Shown in pieces: positions 1-5,884 of a DNA stretch of 6,657 nt; position 1 is the stretch's first letter, and every line of letters starts with the position of its first letter. Source of the DNA: Cyclobacteriaceae bacterium (lineage in GTDB: Bacteria > Bacteroidota > Bacteroidia > Cytophagales > Cyclobacteriaceae); NCBI GenBank assembly GCA_030637245.1, contig DAOVVI010000086.1, positions 1 through 6,657 of the forward strand, written 5' to 3'. The notes below the pieces were generated by a model. It worked only from the letters and a program-made list of their open reading frames with translations. It searched no databases and was not told the DNA's origin. The position numbers and the translations under genes are program-made.

Positions 1-771
1 ATGAACACCTATATTGGTCCGCTGAAGGAGGACGTCTTTTTGCAAGGAATTATGATAAATTTCCATGATATTCTCCTCATGAAAATTGGATTGATATAAA
101 AGGTTTATAGTTTCTTTCCCCTCCGTCAGAAACGTATAATGTTTTATAATTTTAGTTAAATAATTTCCGCAAAAGTCTGATCGAACGGTGTAAATATCTT
201 TCCCTAACGAAATTAAGATTCGATCGTATGGCTCTAAAAGATCCCGATCTATTCTGCCGGATTCAGAAAATTGTTTTAGTAATTTATTCCTTTGCTTTAA
301 TGCATGATTGTAATCCATTAGATTGATAAGGTACGATTTGTTGAACTGAGAAATTATACTGTCAAAAAACTTCCTCCTTGTCTCACCACCTTCACTGATT
401 AAAGCATGGTCATTTGGAGCTATAAGTACTATCGGGAACATCCCTATGATATCTGCAGACTTATCAATGGGGTTTTTATCAATTTGTATTTTTTTTCTTT
501 TACCAAGAGTTAGCGAATTGTTTACAACAATTGTATTATTCTTTTGTGAAAACCTCCCGATAATACTATAGTATATTTGATCGTGCAGTATACTTTGATT
601 GTCAATGGAGTTAAAAGCGCTTTTTGTCATGGATAAAAAGTGGATAGCATCGAGCAAATTAGTTTTCCCGCTCCCATTATCTCCGACCAATGCATTTATG
701 TACTTTGAAAAATCTACATTGACGTCAGAATAGTTTTTGAAATTTGCCAAATAGAGATTTTCGAGATACAT
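1..771 (-). CDS. recF: DNA replication and repair protein RecF (C-terminus cut by window edge)
   Basis: RecF is an SMC/ABC-like ATPase. It binds gapped DNA and, with RecO and RecR, loads RecA during recombinational repair. The reading frame is open from ATG at 771 down to base 1, giving 257 codons; the family is usually about 360 residues, so roughly 100 C-terminal residues lie outside. Visible motifs are Walker A GDNGSGKT at residues 30-37, an APNDHALISEGGETRRKFFD stretch at about 118-137 that matches the RecF family signature, then FDSIISQ and HALKQRNKLLKQF in the coiled-coil arm. LLQRTNIGVH at the window edge corresponds to the GRTxxGxH motif before the Walker B/D-loop region. The start is chosen because MYLENLYLANFKNY is the normal RecF N-terminus. 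The gene is divergent from pdhA. No clear promoter was found for it in the 115-bp spacer. Confidence 0.96.
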   Translation of the reverse strand, partial: MYLENLYLANFKNYSDVNVDFSKYINALVGDNGSGKTNLLDAIHFLSMTKSAFNSIDNQSILHDQIYYSIIGRFSQKNNTIVVNNSLTLGKRKKIQIDKNPIDKSADIIGMFPIVLIAPNDHALISEGGETRRKFFDSIISQFNKSYLINLMDYNHALKQRNKLLKQFSESGRIDRDLLEPYDRILISLGKDIYTVRSDFCGNYLTKIIKHYTFLTEGKETINLLYQSNFHEENIMEIYHNSLQKDVLLQRTNIGVH

Positions 772-886
772 AAATTTCTTTGTTGAATGTTTTTATTTAA
801 TTTCGCAACGCTTTTTGAACCCTTTAATTGAATTTGGAGCTGAGTTCATCAAGCTTTGCAAAATTAAAATAATTAAGCATTCTCAT
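772..886. other. Divergent intergenic spacer between recF and pdhA
   Basis: This 115-bp AT-rich gap separates the two divergent start codons. On the plus strand it holds a promoter-like pair (see 828-858). On the minus strand I see no good TAnnTTTG box in front of recF. No hairpin, operator palindrome or small gene is evident. Confidence 0.7.
828..858 (+). promoter_or_regulatory. Candidate Bacteroidota-type promoter for pdhA
   Basis: TTG at 828-830 is followed after 20 bp by AAGCTTTG at 851-858, one mismatch from the Bacteroidota -7 consensus TAnnTTTG. The spacing is within the range described for this phylum (TTG, about 17-23 bp, TAnnTTTG). Transcription would begin near 864, leaving a leader of about 20-25 nt before the pdhA ATG at 887. 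It is called by pattern only. Confidence 0.4.
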
Positions 887-1918
887 ATGTCAACAGCAAA
901 AGAAAAGAAAACACAAACTGCTGCCACAAAAGTTCCATTTTCAAATACTACATACAAATTCTGGTTTGAAAATATGCTTTTGATGCGGAGATTTGAAGAG
1001 AAAGCAGGTCAATTATATGGTCAGCAAAAGATTAGGGGATTTTGCCACCTGTACATCGGGCAGGAAGCTTGTGCCGCGGGAGCTATCTCAGCGTTGAAAA
1101 AAGGAGATAGTTATATAACCGCCTATCGGGATCACGCGCACCCACTGGCGTTAGGTTCTGATCCGAAAGCCATCATGGCCGAAATGTACGGGAAGGAAAC
1201 AGGCATATCAAAAGGAAAGGGAGGATCGATGCACATGTTTGATAAAGAGCGGCATTTTTATGGAGGTCATGGTATTGTTGGAGGCCAGATACCGCTCGGA
1301 GTAGGAATTGCTTTTGCTGAAAAATACAATAAGACCGATAAACTTTGCATCACATATATGGGTGATGGAGCAGTAAGACAGGGGGCATTCCATGAGTCCT
1401 TAAACCTTGCCATGCACTACAAATTGCCGGTGATTTTTGCTATTGAAAATAACGGTTATGCCATGGGGACTTCCGTTCAAAGAACGTCAAATGTTACAAA
1501 TCTTGCAAAATTGGGAGATGCTTATGAGATGCCTTCCGAATCTGTTGACGCGATGAAAGTAGAAGAGGTTCACAATGCAGTTGCAAAAGCTGCACAAAGA
1601 GCAAGAAAAGGAGAAGGGCCTACCTTGTTAGAGTTCAGAACTTATCGATACAAGGGGCATTCCATGTCAGATCCTGCGAAATACAGAACCAAGGAAGAAG
1701 TGGCGGCATACAAAAAACGAGATCCGATAGAACAGGTGAAGCTTTCCATGCTGAAATACAAAATTGCCAACGAAGCTTATTTTCAGGATATTGAATCCAA
1801 AACAAAAAAGATTGTTCTCGATTCGGTGGAGTTTGCCGAGGAATCAAAATTACCGGACCCAAATGAAATTTATAAGGATGTTTATATGCAGAAAGATTAT
1901 CCTTTTGTAAAGGATTAA
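887..1918 (+). CDS. pdhA: Pyruvate dehydrogenase E1 component, alpha subunit
   Basis: This is the thiamine-diphosphate-binding alpha subunit of the alpha2beta2 E1 enzyme. It decarboxylates pyruvate and passes the acetyl group to lipoyl-E2, feeding acetyl-CoA into the TCA cycle. The 343-residue length is normal for the family. Key motifs are YRDHAHPL (80-87), KGKGGSMHMF (109-118), the ThDP/Mg motif from GDG (159-161) to NN (188-189), and the loop TYRYKGHSMSDP (252-263). That loop closely resembles mitochondrial PDHA1 and favours pyruvate over branched-chain 2-oxoacids. The ATG at 887 (MSTAKEKKTQ) is preferred; an in-frame TTG at 815 would add 24 atypical residues and overlap the likely promoter. 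No E1 beta or E2 gene lies beside it here. The next gene starts 56 bp downstream and no terminator lies between them. Confidence 0.95.
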   Translation: MSTAKEKKTQTAATKVPFSNTTYKFWFENMLLMRRFEEKAGQLYGQQKIRGFCHLYIGQEACAAGAISALKKGDSYITAYRDHAHPLALGSDPKAIMAEMYGKETGISKGKGGSMHMFDKERHFYGGHGIVGGQIPLGVGIAFAEKYNKTDKLCITYMGDGAVRQGAFHESLNLAMHYKLPVIFAIENNGYAMGTSVQRTSNVTNLAKLGDAYEMPSESVDAMKVEEVHNAVAKAAQRARKGEGPTLLEFRTYRYKGHSMSDPAKYRTKEEVAAYKKRDPIEQVKLSMLKYKIANEAYFQDIESKTKKIVLDSVEFAEESKLPDPNEIYKDVYMQKDYPFVKD

Positions 1919-1950
1919 GCCACGAAATATTTTTTTAAATTATTTTATAC

Positions 1951-1958
1951 TATTTTTG
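1951..1958 (+). promoter_or_regulatory. Candidate -7 box upstream of the TPR protein gene
   Basis: TATTTTTG is an exact match to the Bacteroidota -7 consensus TAnnTTTG. It sits 16 bp before the tandem ATG codons at 1975, so the leader would be only about 10 nt. No TTG is present at the expected -33 distance, only T-rich sequence, which lowers confidence. The gene could instead be read through from pdhA. Confidence 0.4.
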
Positions 1959-1974
1959 CATCCTGAAAATTTGA

Positions 1975-2691
1975 ATGATGGCGAAATCGAAGAAAAAAGG
2001 GAAACAGAGTAAGGGAGAAGAGCTGCTCGAAAATCCGGAAGTTTTAGCGGAGCAGATCAGTAAGACTGAGGAATTTATAGAAAAGAACAAGAAGCTTGTC
2101 TTTTCAATTGGAGGGGCCTTGTCAATCATTGTTGCAGCTTATTTTTTGTATAATTACTGGATCACAAATCAAAACGAAGCAGCTCAAAGTGAAATGTTTC
2201 AGGCTGTGTATTACTTTGAAGCTGATAGCTTGGATAATGCACTGAATGGCGATGGAAACAACTATGGATTCTTAGATATTATTGAGGAATATGCTATGAC
2301 CGACGCCGCTAATCTTGCTAACTATTATACCGGAGCAATTTACTTAAAGAAGGGCGAATATATTTCTGCTGTTGATTATTTGGATAAATTCTCCTCAAAT
2401 GACCTATTGATTCAGGCAAGGGCTTATGCGCTAATCGGAGACGCCAATATGGAAATGGGGAATTTCGAGGAAGCCGTAAGTTATTATAATAAAGCTGCTG
2501 ACTACAATCCGAATGAATATACTTCGCCAATGTATTTGATTAAAGCCGCTATAGCGTATGAGATTCTGGAAGATTATAAATCAGCATTTGACTGCTACAA
2601 TACTATAGTTGAGAAATATGTAAATTCAAGCGAATATCAAACTGCCAGAAAACATAAGGCAAGGTTAGAAGGCAAGGCGAATGCGGGATAA
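1975..2691 (+). CDS. Membrane-anchored tetratricopeptide repeat protein (YfgM-like architecture)
   Basis: This 238-residue protein has no enzymatic motif that I recognise. A lysine-rich cytoplasmic N-terminus (MAKSKKKGK) is followed by an acidic helix, then one hydrophobic segment at about residues 41-62 (LVFSIGGALSIIVAAYFLYN) preceded by KNKK. The remainder is an extracytoplasmic TPR domain with repeats at roughly 112-141, 146-179 and 184-217. Typical TPR positions are visible, for example ARAYALIGDANMEMGNFEEA. Positive charges before the segment predict N-in, C-out topology. This architecture resembles the YfgM/ancillary SecYEG-translocon family, but that role is inference from layout only. 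Two adjacent ATGs (1975 and 1978) are equally possible starts. A TPR gene between recF and ribH is a familiar Bacteroidota arrangement. A strong terminator follows the stop. Confidence 0.85.
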   Translation: MMAKSKKKGKQSKGEELLENPEVLAEQISKTEEFIEKNKKLVFSIGGALSIIVAAYFLYNYWITNQNEAAQSEMFQAVYYFEADSLDNALNGDGNNYGFLDIIEEYAMTDAANLANYYTGAIYLKKGEYISAVDYLDKFSSNDLLIQARAYALIGDANMEMGNFEEAVSYYNKAADYNPNEYTSPMYLIKAAIAYEILEDYKSAFDCYNTIVEKYVNSSEYQTARKHKARLEGKANAG

Positions 2692-2711
2692 CAACTATTA
2701 AAAAGCTTTTG

Positions 2712-2746
2712 AAAGGGATAAGGCCTTAGCTTTATCCCTTTTTTAT
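2712..2746 (+). terminator. Strong intrinsic terminator after the TPR protein gene
   Basis: AAAGGGATAAGGC (2712-2724) pairs with GCTTTATCCCTTT (2729-2741) as a 13-bp stem with one G-T wobble. The tetraloop is CTTA at 2725-2728. A T-run continues through 2744, so this is a textbook Rho-independent terminator. The complementary A-run on the left arm could give weaker termination on the minus strand. It ends only about 20 bp before the ribH ATG. Confidence 0.9.
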
Positions 2747-2765
2747 TGACAAATAATTTAGAACT

Positions 2766-3242
2766 ATGGCGTCAACAAATAAAAATCTTAGCTCCTTCAG
2801 TGATAAAAATGTCAAGGATATTTCAAACAGAAAATTTGGAATAGTGGTTTCCGAATGGAATTCTGAAGTAACAGAGGCGCTTTATTCCGGTGCGGTCGAA
2901 ACTTTATTACAAAATGGAGCTACAAAAGAAAATATCATCCGGAAAGCTGTACCGGGAAGCTATGAGCTAACATTGGGAGCGCAATGGTTGGCTAAAGAAA
3001 TTAACATCGATGCGGTAATTTGCCTTGGTTGTGTGATCCAGGGAGAAACTCCTCATTTCGATTATATATGTCAGGCAGTAGCCAACGGGATTACCAATGT
3101 TGCCTTAAAATATGATAAACCTGTAATCTTTGGAGTACTGACCACACTCAATTTGCAACAGGCGTTCGACAGGGCCGGAGGGAAACACGGAAATAAAGGT
3201 GATGAAGCTTCTGCCACCGCAATTAAAATGCTTGGCTTTTAA
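2766..3242 (+). CDS. ribH: 6,7-dimethyl-8-ribityllumazine synthase
   Basis: RibH condenses 5-amino-6-ribitylaminouracil with 3,4-dihydroxy-2-butanone 4-phosphate to give lumazine, the penultimate step of riboflavin synthesis. It is cytoplasmic and assembles as pentamers or 60-mers. The 158-residue protein is full length and its active-site motifs are intact: SEWNSE (29-34, aromatic residue plus Asn for substrate), PGSYE (63-67), GCVIQGETPHFDY (88-100) with catalytic His97, GVLTT (123-127), and RAGGKHGNKG (136-145) with phosphate-binding Arg136. The N-terminus MASTNKNLS looks like the usual Bacteroidota form, supporting the ATG at 2766. No FMN riboswitch or other rib gene is nearby, and there is no Shine-Dalgarno sequence. 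Position directly after a terminator leaves its promoter unexplained. Confidence 0.97.
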   Translation: MASTNKNLSSFSDKNVKDISNRKFGIVVSEWNSEVTEALYSGAVETLLQNGATKENIIRKAVPGSYELTLGAQWLAKEINIDAVICLGCVIQGETPHFDYICQAVANGITNVALKYDKPVIFGVLTTLNLQQAFDRAGGKHGNKGDEASATAIKMLGF

Positions 3243-3246
3243 AAGC
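3235..3246. repeat. 12-bp perfect palindrome over the ribH stop codon
   Basis: GCTTTTAAAAGC is perfectly self-complementary and contains the ribH TAA stop (3240-3242). It has no loop of its own and no T-tract follows, so it is a poor terminator. It may be chance in AT-rich DNA. Confidence 0.4.
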
Positions 3247-3306
3247 AAATCAGCATTTATTTATTAATACAGATCTTTTTTATCGTAAAACCCATTCCTA
3301 TCCATA

Positions 3307-4626
3307 ATGAAAATTTTGAAGTTTGGAGGCACCTCAGTTGGGCAACCCTCGAGGATGCATCAGGTTGCAAACATAATCACATCACAAAAAGGACCTAAAA
3401 TTATTGTTTTGTCTGCCTTGTCCGGCACAACTAACTCACTTGTGAAAATTGGAGAGGACTTATCAGCAGGAAAACCTGATGACGCTTCACGGGAAATAGA
3501 AACATTGTATCATCATTATGTAAAATTTCAGAACGAGCTGGTACAAAAAGAAAACAGCAAAGCGAAAGCTCAGTATGTAATCAATGAAAATTTTTCTTTC
3601 ATTCGGTCACAATTAAAGATAGAATTCAGCGAAAATAACACTAAGGAACTACTTGCCCGGGGCGAATTGATTTCCACTAAGTTGTTCTCGATATACCTCG
3701 AAGAAACAGGATACAAGAATATTTTATTGCCGGCTTTGGAATTCATGGCCATAGATGATAATGATGAACCGGATATGGAATTTATCCAGGCAGGTCTTAA
3801 AAATTTATTGAAAATCCATGAAGGAAATGAACTATTCATTACCCAGGGATATATTTGTTTGAATTCTGAACAAAAAATTGACAACCTCAAAAGAGGAGGC
3901 AGCGATTATACAGCATCACTGATCGGAGCTGCTATTAATGCTGATTTAGTTCAGATATGGACAGATATTGACGGAATGCACAATAACGATCCGCGAGTTG
4001 TGGAAAAAACAAAACCTGTTGCAGAGCTGTCTTTTGATGAAGCTTCTGAACTTGCTTATTTTGGGGCAAAAATTCTTCATCCATCCTCCATCCTCCCTGC
4101 AAAGCAATATAATGTCCCGGTTCAGTTGAAAAATACAATGGATCCGGAAGCGTATGGCACCATGATAAGTAGCAAAGAAAAATCAAAAGAGATAAAAGCT
4201 ATTGCAGCAAAAAATGGAATTACCGCAATAAAAATCAAATCAACCAGGATGTTGTTGGCATACGGATTTTTAAGTAATGTTTTTAAAATATTTGAAAAGT
4301 ATAAAACGCCAATTGATATGATCACAACTTCAGAAGTGGCCGTATCACTAACGATTGACGACGATTCTAAGTTATCTGAAATTGTGGGAGATTTAAAGGC
4401 TTTAGGAGCGGTGACAGTTGACAAGGATCAATCTATAATATGCATGGTTGGAAACGATGTTGTGGAAGAAAAAGGAATAATTGAAAAAATATTTGATGCC
4501 CTGAGAGAAATTCCTATTCGAATGATTTCTTATGGTGGAAGTAAATATAATGTGTCAGTTCTCATCGAATCACAAAATAAAAAAGATGCATTGATCGCAC
4601 TCAATAAGGGATTATTCGACTTATAA
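3307..4626 (+). CDS. lysC: Aspartate kinase, monofunctional, with C-terminal ACT domains
   Basis: This enzyme phosphorylates aspartate to 4-aspartyl phosphate, the first committed step to lysine, threonine, methionine and diaminopimelate. At 439 residues it is a stand-alone kinase with no homoserine dehydrogenase domain, unlike ThrA/MetL. The amino acid kinase domain shows KFGGTSVG (5-12), ARGE (117-120), KRGGSDYTA (195-203), TDIDGMHNNDPR (219-230) and LSFDEASELAYFGAKILHP (241-259). Residues about 305-370 and 377-438 look like the paired ACT domains that bind feedback amino acids, with the conserved-type stretch ITTSEVAVSL at 339-348. Which amino acid inhibits it cannot be read from sequence. 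The symbol lysC is by convention for monofunctional forms. The 64-bp upstream gap holds no lysine riboswitch and no clear promoter box. Confidence 0.94.
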   Translation: MKILKFGGTSVGQPSRMHQVANIITSQKGPKIIVLSALSGTTNSLVKIGEDLSAGKPDDASREIETLYHHYVKFQNELVQKENSKAKAQYVINENFSFIRSQLKIEFSENNTKELLARGELISTKLFSIYLEETGYKNILLPALEFMAIDDNDEPDMEFIQAGLKNLLKIHEGNELFITQGYICLNSEQKIDNLKRGGSDYTASLIGAAINADLVQIWTDIDGMHNNDPRVVEKTKPVAELSFDEASELAYFGAKILHPSSILPAKQYNVPVQLKNTMDPEAYGTMISSKEKSKEIKAIAAKNGITAIKIKSTRMLLAYGFLSNVFKIFEKYKTPIDMITTSEVAVSLTIDDDSKLSEIVGDLKALGAVTVDKDQSIICMVGNDVVEEKGIIEKIFDALREIPIRMISYGGSKYNVSVLIESQNKKDALIALNKGLFDL

Positions 4627-4710
4627 TACTTTTCAACAAAACCGACTCGTTTCCTACTTTATTTTGCCCGAATAATTCTGTATCTTCAATTATATTTTTT
4701 AGAAATCGAT

Positions 4711-4717
4711 AAGGAGG
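4711..4717 (+). promoter_or_regulatory. Shine-Dalgarno-like AAGGAGG unusually close to the start codon
   Basis: AAGGAGG is a perfect anti-16S match but ends only 2 nt before the ATG at 4720, against the usual 5-9 nt. No other gene in the window has such a site. Bacteroidota ribosomes generally make little use of Shine-Dalgarno pairing, so its function is doubtful. Confidence 0.4.
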
Positions 4718-4719
4718 TT

Positions 4720-5613
4720 ATGAAAAGGTCAATATATCTTTCATGGTTTTTACTGTTTTTTACTATGCATGCTTCTTTTAGTCAGACATTTGATATCCAG
4801 GGCCATAGAGGGTGCAGAGGTTTGATGCCCGAAAATTCGATTCCCGGATTTATAAAAGCCATTGACCTGGGAGTTACCACACTCGAAATGGATGTGGTGA
4901 TTTCAGCAGATGGGAAAGTGGTAGTTTCTCATGATCCTTATATTTCTTCTCAATTTTGTGTGAATGAGTTGGGAGCTGAAATAAAAAAGAAAGAGGAAAA
5001 AGAGATCAATATTTATAATCTTGATTATGAAGACGTCAAGCTTTTTGATTGTGGGATTATAGGAAATGACAAGTTCCCGGAGCAACAGAAAATGTCTGTT
5101 TATAAACCACTTCTTTCCGAAGTATTTGAGCAGTGTGAAAACCATATCCGGAATAATCAAAAAAAACCAATCCATTATAATATTGAATTGAAAAGCAGTT
5201 CATCCGGAGTTCACATATTTCACCCGGAACCTGGCCTGTTTACGGAATTGGTGTATAATGTGATTAATGAGAATATTCCACCAGAACGCATTTGTATTCA
5301 ATCATTTGATATGAGAATACTACAACATTGGAAGTTAAAATATTCTGGATACGCACTTTCATTATTAATTTCAAATTCGAAATCTTCAGCGAAAAACATT
5401 GAAGAGCTTGGATTTACTCCAGGTATCTACAGCCCAAATTTTAAGCTGATTAAGCCAAAAGAAATTGAAGAACTCCACAATAAGTCGGTTAAGATCATCC
5501 CATGGACCGTGAATGAAATTAAAGACATGAAGAAAATGATTGATATGGGAGTGGATGGTTTTATTACCGATTATCCAAATAGATATTTTGATAATTTTTC
5601 TGCAAATCAATAA
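4720..5613 (+). CDS. Exported glycerophosphodiester phosphodiesterase (GDPD family)
   Basis: This enzyme hydrolyses glycerophosphodiesters, released by phospholipid breakdown, to glycerol 3-phosphate and an alcohol. A signal peptide is evident: MKR, a hydrophobic core at about residues 5-17, and ASFS before Gln22, so signal peptidase I cleavage after Ser21 and a periplasmic or secreted enzyme are likely. There is no lipobox Cys. GDPD TIM-barrel motifs are intact: GHRGCRGLMPENS (28-40) with catalytic His29 and Arg30, LEMDV (55-59) with metal ligands Glu56 and Asp58, SHDP (70-73) with His71, NIELK (154-158) with Glu156 and Lys158, PWTVNE (261-266), and GVDGFITDYP (277-286). The 297-residue length is normal for the periplasmic GlpQ-like subgroup. 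Substrate range cannot be told. It begins 93 bp after the aspartate kinase stop, with an odd Shine-Dalgarno-like site in front. Confidence 0.93.
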   Translation: MKRSIYLSWFLLFFTMHASFSQTFDIQGHRGCRGLMPENSIPGFIKAIDLGVTTLEMDVVISADGKVVVSHDPYISSQFCVNELGAEIKKKEEKEINIYNLDYEDVKLFDCGIIGNDKFPEQQKMSVYKPLLSEVFEQCENHIRNNQKKPIHYNIELKSSSSGVHIFHPEPGLFTELVYNVINENIPPERICIQSFDMRILQHWKLKYSGYALSLLISNSKSSAKNIEELGFTPGIYSPNFKLIKPKEIEELHNKSVKIIPWTVNEIKDMKKMIDMGVDGFITDYPNRYFDNFSANQ

Positions 5614-5632
5614 TAATTATACCCTTCTTTTT

Positions 5633-5660
5633 TTGTTTTACAACAGACCTCTTACTTTTG
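5633..5660 (+). promoter_or_regulatory. Consensus-like Bacteroidota promoter
   Basis: TTG at 5633-5635 (inside TTTTG) is followed after 17 bp by TACTTTTG at 5653-5660, an exact TAnnTTTG match. This is the best promoter pattern in the window. The predicted transcription start is near 5667, which would give the downstream kinase a leader of about 218 nt containing both repeat copies. Confidence 0.5.
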
Positions 5661-5687
5661 GGCGCAATTTTAAAATCAATATTGAAG

Positions 5688-5747
5688 CATGAAACCGGCC
5701 TGCCTCGCCTGCAGGCGTGCATAGCCGGAGCAAATTAAAGATACACT
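5688..5747. repeat. REP-like repeat, long copy with GC-rich palindromic core
   Basis: The unit starts CATGAAACCGGC (5688-5699) and ends with CATAGCCGGAGCAAATTAA and following bases (5720-5747). Between them sits a 21-bp module (5700-5720) containing the perfect palindrome CGCCTGCAGGCG (5706-5717). CCGGC at 5695-5699 can pair with GCCGG at 5724-5728 around the core, giving an imperfect extended hairpin. The flanks match the second copy at 5796-5832, which lacks the 21-bp module. Confidence 0.6.
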
Positions 5748-5795
5748 ATAGGATGATTAATGCCATCGCTGAGATCAGCCATAAAAAGATAAACA

Positions 5796-5832
5796 CATGA
5801 AACCGGCATGACCGGAGCATATTAAGGACACT
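5796..5832. repeat. REP-like repeat, short copy lacking the palindromic core
   Basis: CATGAAACCGGC (5796-5807) is identical to the start of the long copy. It runs straight into ATGACCGGAGCATATTAAGGACACT, which matches the long copy's right half with a few substitutions and a 2-bp gap. Two CCGG blocks (5803-5806 and 5812-5815) could form a 4-bp stem with a 5-nt loop. Confidence 0.55.
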
Positions 5833-5884
5833 CAAGGACATGATTATGTTTTCGTGATACTTGAAAATTCAAAAATATAAACAG

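Larger units (their letters stand above)
5614..5884. other. 271-bp non-coding spacer with promoter and repeats
   Basis: No protein gene of normal length is present on either strand. Contents from left to right are a T-rich tract after the GDPD stop, a promoter-like pair (5633-5660), a GC-rich palindromic repeat unit (5688-5747), an unremarkable AT-rich segment, a shorter second copy of the repeat (5796-5832), and an AT-rich stretch before the kinase ATG. A short direct repeat AAGGACA occurs at 5824-5830 and 5834-5840. The small GC-rich islands stand out against the AT-rich background. Confidence 0.75.

Noticed and set aside
815..886. In-frame TTG extension of pdhA by 24 residues
   Set aside because: The added residues do not look like an E1 alpha N-terminus, TTG is a weak start, and the segment overlaps the likely promoter. 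ATG at 887 is better.
2701..2710. AAAAGCTTTT palindrome just before the terminator
   Set aside because: A 10-bp palindrome without a loop is common in AT-rich DNA, and the adjacent 13-bp hairpin explains termination.
2692..2765. Possible FMN riboswitch controlling ribH
   Set aside because: The gap is too short and is filled by a simple terminator hairpin; no FMN-element conserved blocks are seen.
3243..3306. Possible lysine riboswitch or promoter upstream of aspartate kinase
   Set aside because: The 64-bp gap is far too short for a lysine riboswitch and no TTG/TAnnTTTG pair is visible.
3570..5610. Antisense open frames opposite aspartate kinase and the phosphodiesterase
   Set aside because: They lie wholly inside well-supported genes, have low-complexity or unrelated composition, and show no domain motifs. 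They are shadows of the real genes.
5689..5826. Tiny reading frames in the repeat spacer, such as MKPACLACRRA (5689-5724), MINAIAEISHKKINT (5753-5800) and MKPA (5797-5811)
   Set aside because: All are 15 residues or fewer, lack initiation signals, and the repeat-based ones simply follow the repeat sequence. The stop/start overlaps look like chance.
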